Program-made: the position numbers and the translations under genes
The notes under the pieces: generated by a model
The model's database searches: none
What the model saw: only the letters and a program-made list of their open reading frames with translations
Told to the model about the DNA's origin: nothing
Part shown: positions 44,295-56,466 of the stretch, piece after piece
How the letters are laid out: each line of letters begins with the position of its first letter
Position numbering within the stretch: the first letter of the stretch is position 1
Assembly (NCBI GenBank): GCA_007570785.1
Contig: ML662449.1
Location: 12,029,564 to 12,093,563 of the forward strand
DNA from: Antilocapra americana
Taxonomy: Eukaryota > Chordata > Mammalia > Artiodactyla > Antilocapridae
Direction: 5' to 3'
Length of the DNA stretch: 64,000 nt

Positions 44295-46798
44295 AGTTCT
44301 AATATTCTTGAAGGAAAGAGCAGCTCACCAAAGTTGGCATATCTTTTGAATAAAATGATTGTCTCCAATGGCAAGTGCAGTTGGCGTTAAAGGCAAACTT
44401 CTGCCCGCTGGGCAGTCCTGTGAGCAGCACTGTCCCCCAGAGCGCCCATCACTCATTGTGTGGAGCAGTGTCTTTCTCTATGAGCACTGTGTGGCAGTTC
44501 ATTCTTTGTATGAATCTGTGAATGGCATATGTCAGGCCAAAAAGACGACATTCCTATTCTGGGTAATAAATGGACGCCTTGTTGGTTTTTTTTTTTCCTT
44601 GAAGATCATGAGACAAACAAAACATGCCTGGCTGTTTAAAAATTTTCTTTGAAATAGAAATTCGAAAATAAAAACATCAGAATATCTTTGCAAACATATG
44701 ATTGCTCATAGGACAAAACAGCTGTATGTCATTTCAACAAGCACCCCAGACAGACAATGAAAACTCCCTTTTGGAAGGGAATTCGGCTCTCTTTGTGATC
44801 GGAGGGCCCCAAGAGCTAGAAAGCCTCCTTCGTCTCCTCTCAAGGTCTCCCGTCCCTCTTCTGAACTTAAACGGGAATCCCTGCCTGGCGTCCCAGTAGC
44901 TAGTCCCACAATTTGGTGTATCTGTCTTAGCAACCCGGGAGCACAGAAGCCGTGTTCTGCACCCACTGCAGCTTTCAGTTCAGAATGGAGTCGGCATCTG
45001 CTGTCTCGTCTGGCCTCTTCTCACACTTGCACGCCCGTGTGTCCAGAGCTGGGCCTGCCCCTGAGCAGGGACAGCAGAGCCAAGGCCGAGTGTGCCCGCT
45101 CGGCGCCGCCCCGAGTGGAGTGAGCCATTCGGATGCGTGGGGCGGGGGTCAGAGGGAGGAGAGCGGGGGACAGCGCCTGGCCGACTGCGCAACTGCTACA
45201 GCAGGTCCGACTAGTTTTAGGTGCCCAAAGGCAGCTTTGTTTCTCTGGTAACTCCGGGTAGCGAGCAGCAGATCTCAGTTCTGAACACTCATTTATGTCT
45301 GGCCTTACTATCTCTCTGTCCCCTTGCAGAAACCTGTAGCTTCGCAGAGTTGCTCTTTATTCCTAAGCTTTTTTTTTTTTTTTCTTTTAAAAACCTTCAT
45401 AGGTGGTTAACTGAAAAGACGAGTTTAAACCAGGCGTTTGTGTGCTTCTGAGGAGTTTCATGAAGTAAGAACAGTGAAGAGGAAGGGCTTCTGACTCTTT
45501 AGGACACACGCACACCCCCACCCCCCACTCACTCACTCAGCTGTCTTTGTGAACCTGTTCAGCAGAAGTAAAAAGTATTACTTGATGGTGCCTGTGGTCA
45601 GAAAATTAAATAATGAAGCGTTCCTTGCTGCTGATCAACCTTTAGTCCCTTGCTCTGCTCTTCTGGCTGACTGCTTATCATTCCACGCCAGCCAGAGCTC
45701 CCCAGCTTCAGGCAGGCCGGCTGGAGTACCCCACCCTGGTGTTTAGAAGTGTTGAGTTAAACTCAGGGAATCTGAAAGTCCCAAGGTCATCTCTACACCA
45801 GAAAGGTTTGCATAAAATTCTAGTCACGCCAATGAGATAACGAGGTGGTAACTCTTTTAATCTGAACCTGTCTTAGTAGTTATTCCATTTTATAATAATA
45901 CTTGATACAGATTTGCTTTTCAGATTTCTTCCCTTTTCTTGAGGAGGGAACCTCCATCCATGTGTGTGTACTTCTGGGTCTTCCTTGCTGTCACAGAAAA
46001 TGGGTCTGGCAGAGGAATTTGAGCACCGTGGTCTGTAGCTGATGAAATTTTTGCACTGCCTCTGTGCTTGTCACAATCCTGATGATAGTCTTTTCTGAAT
46101 AGTTTTTTTTTTTTAACAGACTGCTTTTTAAAATATTTTTATTATGGCCAGAAATATAAAATAAAATAGATTTTACCTGATGATGGTTGTTAGCTGTCTA
46201 GCAGTAGTTGGTTAGCAAATTCAAAACGTGGATTCCTCAGTGGCACCTGCCTTCTTGCTTCGGAAGCCTCTAAAGATAGGCAGGGTGAACAGAATGTTCA
46301 GAGGTGGCAGTGGGGTGGGGTGGAGGCAAGGTCTCCTTAAAGGTCCTTGAAGCTCCTTCAGATTGAAGTTCTGAGAGGTAGTTTCCTTAGAAAATAAATA
46401 GGTATTGCTTTCAGTGTGGTACTCTGATTACTTTTATTATATTTGACTGAGTGACTTTGTGTAAAGTTCTGTGGGTCATTAGTTAGCAATGCCCAGAAAT
46501 CCTCTGGAAGAAATACTTTTTATCTCAAAATAGCCCCAAAGTAATTATTTAAAAAAAAAAAAAACTGAAGGGCTGCCATATTTACAAAGTATCATTCACT
46601 GATTTCAAGCTTAGTTTGTATCCTCCTTTTCTTTTTCTACTCTGAATTATTCAGGTGTATGAAGTCAAGTTTAAGTTGTCTTTGTAAAACCTTATCAGGA
46701 GTCTGACTAGTTTTTAGAATTAACTAAACATTCTGAATATGTATGTTACTTATATGAAATAGATATTTACATAGTAGAATAGTTGTTTCTTCCCTCTT

Positions 46799-47002
46799 GT
46801 GTGTGTTAGTCGATTCAGTTGTGTCCGACTCTTTGCAACCCCAGGACTGTAGCCCACCAGGCTCCTCTGTCCACGAGGTTTCCCAGGCAAGAGAGGGTAG
46901 CCATCCTCTTCTCCAGGGGATCTTCCCAGTCCAGGGATTGAACTCAGATCTCCTGCATTGCAAGCAGATTCTCTACCCTTTGAACCACAAAGGAATCCCT
47001 TC
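46799..47002 (-). mobile_element. Bov-tA SINE, antisense
   Basis: GTGTTAGTCGATTCAGTTGTG to GAACCACAAAGGAATCCC. CTTCCCTCT-like sequence is present on both flanks. Confidence 0.87.
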
Positions 47003-48884
47003 CTCCCTCTCACACATCTCTGAAGTATATTTATCTATATGTTAAATTTTAAGACTTATATGTCATATTATAGAAATGTGACAGTTTTCTTTTTAAGGGA
47101 TAGTTTCCTTTTGAGGAATTCAGATTTAGACTATATAGTTTATGTTTAGACTTACTCAGTGAGTAAGTAAATAAAGACTATTTCTCTGGTTTTTCTTTTT
47201 AGATTGCATGTAGAAGTTAGAAGATTAAGTATGAGGAATATAAAGCATGTCTTTTAAGTGATTTTTCACAGTATTAAAGCATTCCCAGTTTGAAAACAGA
47301 GATTAAAAATGAATATTCTTTAGAAACACTTTAATAAAAACACTTCCTAATGTAGCATACTTAGTTTTTGTTAGTTTTATTCAGTGATAAGTTAGTTGGC
47401 TAACAAAACCTAGAAGGTAGTAATCTTTTGTTTTAATTAAGATGAAATTTTATTTTCACAGATTTGTTCTAGCAAATTATATTTACCTGTTTTGGTGTGA
47501 CTGTTTTATGTATCTGAAGGCCTTCTTTAAAAAAAAAAAAAAAAAAAACCCACCGTCACATACTTTTGGCAAAGCATTTGTTTTCAACCCTAAGCCTTTT
47601 CCCCTCTGACATTGTTTATTAAGGGTCTCTAGTGTGAGCAGAAAAACAAGGTATCTTTGGGGAAAAGATAGTACAAAGAGAGTTGAAACCAGAATCCCAT
47701 CCAAACAATTATAAGTACTGGAGAAAAAAATGTTTTCATTATGCACTGGAATCGGGTGGGACAAGGCTGGTTGGCCTTTCCTGGCATATAATCTTAAGGG
47801 AAAGAAATTCAAATCTAAGAATTCCTTCCCTTAATGATAATGAGGCTTTAGATTCAGCATGCTAAAGCTGAGTTCCTGACAACAAATTAATGTGGAGTAG
47901 CATCATAATTTTAATGTCTATAATAATATGTTATTTATAAAAATATTATTATAATAGTTCATATTTACCAAGTTTCCTATGAAAAGATTGGTGATAATAG
48001 TTCATCTCTTATGAACATACAATATCATAGAACTTCAACACCTCAAACAGTGGTGTAATTTGTAATTTGCATAGGAAGAATTCCAGCAAATTTTACAATC
48101 AACTTGCTTCATGATCTAAGGTTACCAGTGTTTTATGATTTAACAGCTCCTCCCCAATATTCTTTATGAAGTTTTCCCCCAAAACTGCCAGAAGCCATTT
48201 CTGTTCAGTGTGGAGGCAATTTCCTGTTATTACAAAGCTATTGGATTGTTGAAGGCTTTTCTATCCTGGTAAAATTCCTACTGCTAACCTTGAGACTCAT
48301 TGTGTGGTTGGAGATCACTTTAGGACCCCCACTGGAAATTCTGAACTACTGGCTTCTAACATTCCACATCTTATGACTCAGGTTGTATGTTTGTTGTGTG
48401 TGTTCTTGCTTCAGGAATCCTCCAGGGATTTTAGTCATGGGTTTTGAAACATAGGTGTTACTTACATACAGACAATAACCTTTTCTTTATACAATATTTC
48501 CAGATTTTGAACCATAGCATAATATAGTGTGGTCTTGGCAGGGCTCTTGGCTTGCCGAGCAGTGCCTTATGAAGACATGAATTCGGGAACAGTCTTGGAA
48601 ACTTTGAGAGGTCTGTAGATAGAAATTGCGGTGAATAATCACAATTCAGGAGTGCCTGTTGCTCTCCTGCGCCCCCTTGTGGTTAGATGTGATACTCTGT
48701 CAAAGCTCAAGAGGAGCTCCAACTTGCAGGGGGCATGCTTGTTTACAAAGAGCATTTATAGCCTTCTGTGTAAAATAGCCTGTCAAGTTAATATAATAGG
48801 TCTCACTGAGGGTATAAATAGTTTATTGTGTTTTTTTTTTAATTTGTAAAATTTTTTAAAATATGCATTGATGTGTGTGTACAT

Positions 48885-49175
48885 GTTTTACCTTTTTCTT
48901 ACGGAAAATTCCAAACACACTCAAAAGTAAAGAGAGTCCAATGCATTTCCTTGTGCTCATCATCGGGCTTCAACAGTCATCAATATTTTGTCAGTCTTGC
49001 TTCATCTTCATGGTCTTTTTTTTCTAGAGTATTTTAAAGCATATTCCAGGCATGGAATTATTATTATTATTATTATTTTTGCTCATCTTAAATTTACAAA
49101 CTGTATAATTCGGCTCAGTCTTTTACTTTAGGTGTGCAGTGCTTTTAGTCAAAATTGTTACGTAAACTAAGAGAA
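48885..49175 (+). repeat. Probable old LINE-type repeat, family uncertain
   Basis: AAATTCCAAACACACTCAAAAGTAAAGAGA, GTGCTCATCATCGGGCTTC, AACAGTCATCAATATTTTG and TTAAAGCATATTCCAGGCAT follow a common dispersed mammalian pattern. It contains an (ATT)n run at about 49060-49078. Confidence 0.45.
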
Positions 49176-49649
49176 TTGTAAACATCCTCAGTATCTTTGG
49201 AAGGTGACTGATGTCCTTAGCTTCCTAAGAGGTCTAAAACCTAAAATTCCCAGCTGGCTGAGGAACCAGTAAGACAGGATACTGGAAATATTTTCTAGTA
49301 CTTAACAGTTACATTCTAAAAACCTGTTTCTTTCCAGATGTTTATTAACAAGGCCGTAATTTATTCCTAAGAAGTATTCACTTGAAATATTATCTCTCAG
49401 GATTTGTTTACTAAATGCGGTTAGTTATCAACATTTGAAAATGTCCTTTTCTTTTTCCAAGAGGAAAGGTTATGTTTGACAAACCAGTCAGAAACCGACT
49501 GCAATTTCATATTAGTAGATAAAAGCCCTGGGAGGGAAGGCAAGAGTTTCTTACAGTGCAGACTTGAGGAAGACATCCCCAAACAGTAAAAGCTGTTCTA
49601 ATTGACTTCGAGGTTGACTTCTGGCCGAATTTCGGTTTGTCTCCAGGCT

Positions 49650-49835
49650 TTGAGACGCTGTCGAGAAAGCCCGGGGATTGTTCGCCGTGGGACGCGTCCG
49701 CCTGGAGTCTGATCAGGGGGGCGCGGCCGCGCGCTACCCGCGGCAGAGCGCGCCGCCGGGAGAGCCCGGGGAGGCGCCTCCGCAAACAGTGGTGTCGGGT
49801 TACAGCCTCGGAGCCGCGCCGAGCGCGCCTAACTG
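49650..49835. promoter_or_regulatory. Small intronic CpG-rich patch
   Basis: About 185 bases, very GC- and CpG-rich (GGGACGCGTCC, GGGGCGCGGCCGCGCGC, GCGCGCCGCCGGGAG, GAGCCGCGCCGAGCGCGCC), isolated in an AT-rich intron. Homeodomain-like ATAATTACATTG and AGCAATTAGC lie just downstream. I see no GTRAGT donor on either strand close enough to propose an alternative exon. Candidate enhancer, insulator or minor promoter. Confidence 0.55.
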
Positions 49836-50258
49836 GCTTGATCTAGTGACTGGCTTCATAATTACATTGCTGATTTGTTAGGGAAGGCTTTGTCTTACTT
49901 AGCAATTAGCATGGATGTTACTGCAGGGACCTCATCCTGGATGAGCTAGGGCTTAAAAAACGGAAAAAAAAAAAAAAGCTTCCCCGATAGGGGCAGCTTT
50001 AGGGGTTCAGTTACTCACCCTCCCTTGTCTTCTGGGAGTAAACACGCAGAGGCTTTCTCCCTGTTGGAATTTTGCCCGTGTTTCTGCCATTCCCGGAGGC
50101 CGGAAGCAGTCGCTTTGGGGTCTTCAGGCAGCCTGGGGGAGTGCTGATCCCCGCACGGCCTCCCGGAAGCTCACCACCCGGTAGTGGGGGAACTGCACGG
50201 GTCACAGTGCATGGAACACCCCCCTCGCTGGCAGATCCTTGCAGGCACCCCGCTTTCT

Positions 50259-50428
50259 TTTTTAAATTAATTTAATTGGAGGATAATTACAATATTGTGA
50301 TGGTTTTTGCCATACAACAACATGAATCAACCACGGGTGTACATGTGCCCCCCCAATCCTGAACCCCCCCACCCACTTCCTTCCCCACCCTGTCCTTCTG
50401 GGTTGTCCCAGAGCACTGGCTTTGGGAG
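50259..50428 (-). mobile_element. Ruminant L1 3' end insertion, antisense
   Basis: TTGGAGGATAATTACAATATTG, GTTTTTGCCATACAACAACATG and GGGTTGTCCCAGAGCACTGG are the antisense L1 3' UTR. The target-site duplication is CACCCCGCTTTCT at 50246-50258 and CACCCCACTTTCT at 50429-50441 (12 of 13 match). Confidence 0.92.
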
Positions 50429-53019
50429 CACCCCACTTTCTGTCATCTCTCTCCCAGATCTGCCAGCACCACCACTCCCTGACATGTCCCTTCAGGGTGT
50501 CCTGTCTATGTCGTGATCCCCCACCCCCACCCCGTGGCTTCTGCTGTTACCTGGGGGAGGAAGGGTGTTCAAAGCATAGCCATTATCAGATTCCTGAGTG
50601 TTGGATGTTTATTAAGGTGTAATATTTTAACAGTGTAGAAAGCTGTGTAAGGGAACCTGGCTTCCCTGGTGGAACAAGGATGGGGCCTTTCCTTCTTGCC
50701 TGGGAGGTGCTGTGTGACCAGCTGACAAAAAGTTCTTCCCAGAGTTCTCTGGAGGCTGGTGGCAGGCGTCCTGGTCAGGATCAGAGTCTCTCCGCTTAGA
50801 CCACCTCAAGAGCAGGACCCAAAGCACACCCTAAGGCAGGCATCAGGGAGGAGGAGAGGAGAGATGAGAATATTCTGTGTTTCAGAAGTTGTCTTACCGG
50901 CGTTTGTAGCCAGCCTCTCTCCTGCTCTGGAGAGACTGTCACCCACTCAGTAGTTTTGCCAGGGGCAACTTCTTTCTTCTTCCACTGCCCCCGAAAGAAA
51001 CTGAAAGCATGCATGTGTTTCCACTTACAGGACTTTGGGTTTGGTGGCTCAGGATGTCTGAGTGAGGAAATAGCCTCTGCTAGCCTGCTTGAAGACACTC
51101 GTCACACGTCATAGCTTCTTTTTTCTTCAAACTGGGTAGCTCTATGAGGAAAAATCATCATTCTGAGTCATTGGCATTACTGTGAACATCTTGTTTTTAT
51201 GATTTTTAGTGTCAGCATGGGCACTTCTGGACCCTTCAGCAGCCAGTAGTCACACCAGTGGTCACACAGGACGGTGTGGTGAGGAGACCTAGGACTCTTA
51301 TTAGGAGCCTTTCGTTTGAGAGCTGTTAACTAGTGACACGGGCATACAGAAACATGCACAGGTCCTAAGTGTGCAGACCAGGGACTCATTGAACAGCAGA
51401 CGCCAGCCTCTTCACCCTGGTGAGGAGATAGAGCAAGACCCACTCCTGGGGAACCCAGGGCCCCACTAGGAACTACGCTTCCCTGACGGCAGACACCAGG
51501 GCTGAGTTCTGCCCTGTTAACTGACTTTTGAGACAACATGTCCCTTAATCGTGAAGCCCGCTACACTCCTGAGAAAGGAAAACCCTGAATTTCTACTTGT
51601 CACTTACTGGTCAAAAGGAAATTGGAACAAGCTCTTGAAAATGTATGCAAGGTACAAACCATCCAGCCTTGAGGTGTTTTAAAGCCTTGAGGTGTTTCCC
51701 CCATGTGCCCCGCCTCTGTGTGCGGACGAATGAGTGTGTATGAGCATCGGGTGGGGTGGAGCTGGGAGCCATTTCCACGTCTGCCCTGGTGTGCTGGCCA
51801 CTTGCCACCCCTCCTGGCTGCCTCTTTGATCATAGGGTCAGTCTTACCTTCCCCAGGGATTTCCTCCCTTCAGAAGTTGGAACTGAGCTATCAATCCTGA
51901 CCTTCTTATAAAGCACCTTTTGCAGCATTAATTCCCTTGGATACTGAGTAGGATTTTCCTTCCGGAGGGTTTTCCTTCTATTTGGTGTGATAACTGTTTG
52001 GGGGGATAAACTGAGTTAAAGTCTTTTGCATCTTTTTTTGAGCCCCACTGTGTCAGAAAGCCCGCCCCCATGGTGGGCCGAGGCAGGCTCCCAGTTTGGG
52101 CCTCTCCTAAGCCCAGCGGTGATGCTGCCCTCAGGAGTCACACACAGCCCCTCCGGGCAACTATCAAGTCAGCTGTCCCCAGGCTCTGGGCCTCCATGAA
52201 GCACTAGTGGCCACAGCAGGCTGCAGGTTAAAGGGTGTTGTTGTTGTTAGTGGGGATGACAGAAGTGGTGGTTTGCAAAAGTGGATTTAATATTCTTAAT
52301 TTTTAAATCATAGTTAGTTCATGGGGAACCTGGTGCTCAGCCATTTGTAGACAGCCTTTGGGGCTGGGGTTTTACATGGAGCAAAGCAGCTCTCTTGCTG
52401 CGAGCTATTGAAAGTCAGCCCTAGATACAAGTGTTTGTATTATTAGAATAACAAAAAAAAGGAGGGGAAAAAGAAAATCGTAACACTTATTTTGACAGTT
52501 CAAATAATATTAAAGGGCAGTGTTTTAAACAGTTTTTCGAAGGCATAGCTTTAAAATAATTGAAAAACAGTGAGTTTAAGAGAACTCTTTTGATTGCTTG
52601 TTTTTTCTTTTTGTTAATGTTTGCGTCTTTTTCCTGTAATGCTTTAAAAATATAAAAGCTATGAAATGCTCCTTTTAACACATGGATACTGTTTCAGTTT
52701 CTGTTTGGACCCTGGGCCCAAGGCCTCACTACCGTTCAGTCTGTGATCACGGCAAGAAGAACCTAGGCCCCAGTGAGCTGGTGATAGCGCATGTATCAGT
52801 CTGAGAAACTGAGTGTTATCAGTAAAATTGAGCTTAGGACATCTTACTTCTGCATGTAGTCTTTTCTTTTTTGATGTCAGTTGCCATCACAAAGCTACTC
52901 ATTCTTTGTTTCCTTACCTGCTTAGGCACAAATAAGGAAGCAGTTTAGACTCAGATTTAATTGAGTAAAGGTATTCTCAGGCTTAAATATGAAATATCTG
53001 GATGGAGAAAAAAGGAAGT

Positions 53020-53210
53020 CGTGGTTGTCGAAATGAGGTCCCTAGACAAGCATTACCTGGAAACTTGCTGAAAATATAGATCTCGGTCCTCACACCAGAC
53101 CAAATGAATGAGAATCTGGGATAGTGGGGGGCGGGGGTGTATAGCATTCTGTTACCGAGCCCCCTCTGTGAATCTGATGCTCACCCAAGTTTGAGAACTG
53201 AAGAAAGAGA
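53020..53210 (+). repeat. MER5A-type hAT element
   Basis: AGGTCCCTAGACAAGCATTACC, TGGAAACTTGCTGAAAATA, GAATGAGAATCTGGGATAG and GATGCTCACCCAAGTTTGAGAACTG follow MER5A nearly end to end, with a G-rich insertion in the middle. Confidence 0.8.
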
Positions 53211-54289
53211 GAGGCACGCACAGCTTTCTGAATACAAGGTCCTTGCCCACCCTCAGTGCCTTGGGTCCGATAGATCTCCTTACCCACCGCCTTCCCTGTA
53301 CAGCTGTGCCCTCTGAGGTTCGTTCAACCTTCCCCTTTGCCATGCCCTCTCTTCACGCCAAGTTTACACTCGGAGCCAAAGACACACATCTCTGTTTTTG
53401 TTTTACAGTCCTTCTCTGGCTGTCCTTCAATGTCTTTTATCATTCTTTCCATTTACTATTCATCCAGCCTCTATTTCTGAAGCATCTTCTGTGTGTCAGG
53501 GACTGCCCTACCCTGAGGGTACAGAGATGAACAGAACAGTCTAAAACCTGAGAGGCAATCCTGCCTTAAATATAAACCTCAAATCCTATTTCCAGAAGTC
53601 TCCCCCTAGTCACCCAGTCTGTACTGATCTCTGACTCCTGACTGTGGGAGTCATTAGTATCTGGAATTGCAAACCCCCAAGTAATTAATATTAACCCCCA
53701 AGTAAGTAATATCTTTTCCTGCTTCTCTGGTTCTTTCTCTTCTGAGGAATCGCCTAGTGACACGTTACTGTTGACCATCTGCCGGGGCAGATTTGTAGCA
53801 TTTGAGGGCAGGGTCCTTCCTAGTGAAAGTGGCTCGACTGAAAGCCAGGTTTGGTATCTGGAGAGTTTTATTCACTATTAAACTTCCTGGAAAACTCCCG
53901 CAGAGAAGTGTTCATTTGTATTCCTCCCCATGAGTTTTTGTTCTCTCTTTTCAAAACTTAGATTGCTGCAGTTAATACTTGCCAAAATTTATGTTAAGCA
54001 AATCAGAATGTTAGAGGTTTGTTTCTAACAAGTTTATTGGGGAGGGAAGGTATTCTATCTTGAACTGTATATTAAGAGCCAGTGAATATTCAATAAAAGA
54101 AGTGACTGTGGTTTATTTTAGACCCCTCTAGGTGGGCAGGAAAGGGAGGGAGCACCCATCTCACTCCTCCATGTCAGGGTCTCTAACCAGCCCTGAAGTT
54201 CCGGGTCCCCTTTGGGCCTTCGACTGAAAGACTGGATAGAAGACACGGGCTTTGCGCCTGGGTCTTCACAAGTCGAGGGAGGAAGCAAA

Positions 54290-54540
54290 GTGAGGTGCTG
54301 AGCCTCGGGGTAGCCTGCACACCAACTTGTCACAAGCTCCTCCTCTCAGGGAACTACAGGCTACCATCCGGTGTCCAGTTCCACTGCCAAGGAGCCTCTC
54401 ATGCAGGAACAGCACACACCTCCTGCCACCACCCCTGTTACCTTGAAGCCCTTAATGACTTCCAGCTACTGCTCCATCTTCACTCTGCAGCCAAGTGGGG
54501 TCTTTTAAAAGGTCACGTGCCTCTCTAGTGGCCTGAAGAG
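54290..54540 (+). repeat. L2 LINE fragment
   Basis: CCACCCCTGTTACCTTGAAGCC, AATGACTTCCAGCTACTGC, CTTTTAAAAGGTCACGTGCC are L2-like. Confidence 0.45.
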
Positions 54541-55185
54541 CTACTGCTGTTGTCTTAGAGTGCCTGAGGAAAAGGCTTTGGGCAGCCTGGCCCTCAGTGT
54601 TTTTGAGAGGCTTGTCTTTTCTTTGAATGTGCCTGCTCCATGTTCACACAGCTCTGAGTGAGGGTCCTTCTCGCCTCCCTCCCACTTCCAGGAGTTGGAA
54701 GCCTCTTCTGGACGTGGGCAGACAGAACTCTTAACAGCATGTTAAGCAAACTTTGGGAAAACTTTTTTTTTAACAAATTTTAAATTAAAAAAAAATTTTA
54801 ATGTTAATGTTCTACATAAGAATGTGGGTTAGATTTTACCATGTCATTTTTCACTCTTTTTTGTAAAAATGTAGATAAGAGTTCAGATTTCAAATCAGGA
54901 TTGTGTGCATTTTGCAATCTTACTGGGTGTGTAGGGCAGTTTGCCTCATAAAATGAAATAGAAAAATGAAGGCAAACCTGCTTTGAGAGATACTCTATCA
55001 CGGGTCCTTATTTACACATTTGAGAAGCATCCAAGATTCAGTTCGTCTGTCTGTTCCTGCTCATGGATTTGGCTTACCCGGGTCCTCCTCCTTCCCCTTC
55101 CAGACAGCATTACAGACATCTTATCAGGCTTTCCCTAAATCATTCGGATCCACATCATATCACAGAGCTGTGACCAGCTTTGTTG

Positions 55186-55311
55186 CTGCTGTTGTTTAAT
55201 CGCTAAATCATGTCCCATTCTCTGTGACCCCATGGACTGCAACACACTAGGCTTCCCTGTCCTTCACTGTCTCCCAGAGTTTGCTCCAACTTGTTTCCAT
55301 TGAGTTGATAA
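55186..55311 (-). mobile_element. BovB LINE 3' scrap, antisense
   Basis: GTTTAATCGCTAAATCATGTCC, CCATGGACTGCAACACACTAGG, CTTCCCTGTCCTTCACTGTC, then TTTCCATTGAGTTGATAATG. Short and diverged. Confidence 0.8.
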
Positions 55312-55489
55312 TGACCAGCTGGATCATTCTACTTGAAAATCAGGTGCTTCTCACATTGAAATCTCTCCGAAAAGTATCTCCATAGATCTCCCTCAGCCAT
55401 GAGAATTTGGCTAACCATGCCTATAGTACCACATGCTTTTTAAATAGTTAAGTTCTATGTGCTTGGTGATTATTTCTAGAGAAATGTGA

Positions 55490-55685
55490 GTTATTGAAAA
55501 AGTCCTGTTGTTTTTTTCCTGGTAACAAGTCTTTAAAAGACAGTTCTGTGTGAGTGACTAAAAAAAAGGAAACGTCTGCATTGTCTTTCCTGAGTGTTAC
55601 TTCTCCTTCCGAGAGCCAGTAAACATTTAAAGTAGCCATGAGCTTACATACTTGTTTTGAGGCATGTGTTTGGTTTACATTTTGG
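55490..55685 (+). repeat. Unnamed diverged repeat, copy B
   Basis: Partner of 35,890-36,075: TTGAAAAAGTCCTGTTG, CAAGTCTTTAAAAGACAGTTCTG, GTGAGTGACTAAAAAAA, GAGTGTTACTTCTCCTTC, GAGCCAGTAAACATTTAAAG. Same strand, same order, moderate divergence. Confidence 0.5.
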
Positions 55686-55687
55686 AA

Positions 55688-55978
55688 CAGTGCTTCTCAA
55701 ACTTTCTGTGATGAAAGACCCTCTTGTTTGTGTTTTTCCTCCTTTATGGACTAGTACTTCAGTAAAACCTGACAAAAAGAATATTGGAAAAATGAAATGA
55801 GTTACAAGGATGTAAAAAATAGAAGCCTCATTTTAAAAAGTTTTATTTACAAAATATAATTATCTGTAAATCTGCCATAAAAATTTCTAAGCAATACAGA
55901 ATCTCTGCTTACCTCATTGTGAACCAGTAACAGTTTACAGGCTGGTTCCGTCCATGGGTCACACTTTGAGAAACACTG
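55688..55978. mobile_element. Non-autonomous hAT-type transposon with intact terminal inverted repeats
   Basis: The left end CAGTGCTTCTCAAACTTT and the right end (reverse complement CAGTGTTTCTCAAAGTGT) form inverted repeats matching in 13 of the first 14 bases. The AT-rich 290-base interior has no coding capacity. The flanking octamers TTTTGGAA / TTTTAAGG agree in the first four bases and differ only by transitions in the rest, consistent with an aged 8-bp hAT duplication. Confidence 0.75.
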
Positions 55979-55988
55979 TTTTAAGGAA

Positions 55989-56022
55989 AGTGTGTGTGTG
56001 TGCGCGCGCGTGTGCACACACT
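55989..56022. repeat. (GT)n-(CG)n-(AC)n simple repeat
   Basis: GTGTGTGTGTG, CGCGCGCG, TGTGCACACAC in succession. Alternating purine-pyrimidine throughout, with Z-DNA potential. Confidence 0.85.
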
Positions 56023-56128
56023 TGTATACTCTTACACACATTTGGGTATGTTATAGTGTATAACATAGGTTATATAACTGCCTTATATGATAGCTAAATG
56101 TATTTGGTGAGCTCTTTAGTAAAAGTGG

Positions 56129-56452
56129 GGCTTCCCTGATAGCTCAGTTGGTAAAGAATCCACCTGCAATGCAGGAGACCCCAGTTTGATTCCTGGGTCA
56201 GGAAGATCTGCTGGAAAGGGATAGGCTGCCCACTCCAGTATTCTTGGGCTTCCCTTGTGGCTCAACTGGTAAAGAATCCACCTGCAAAGCAGGAGACTTA
56301 GGTTCGATCCCTGGGTTGGGAAGATCCTCTGGAGAAGGGAAAGGCTACCCACTCTAGTATTCTGACGTGGAGAATTCCATGGACTGTATAGTCCATGGGG
56401 TCACAAAGAGTCGGACACGACTGAGCAACCTTTACTTTCACTTTTTTTTTCC
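56129..56452 (+). mobile_element. Bov-tA SINE dimer, sense
   Basis: Two tRNA-like heads in tandem: GGGCTTCCCTGATAGCTCAG and, at about 56,247, GGGCTTCCCTTGTGGCTCAA. The first body is truncated and the second runs to CGGACACGACTGAGCAACC with a T-rich end. The 14-bp target-site duplication is TTTAGTAAAAGTGG at 56115-56128 and TTTGGTAAAAGTGG at 56453-56466 (one mismatch). Confidence 0.92.
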
Positions 56453-56466
56453 TTTGGTAAAAGTGG

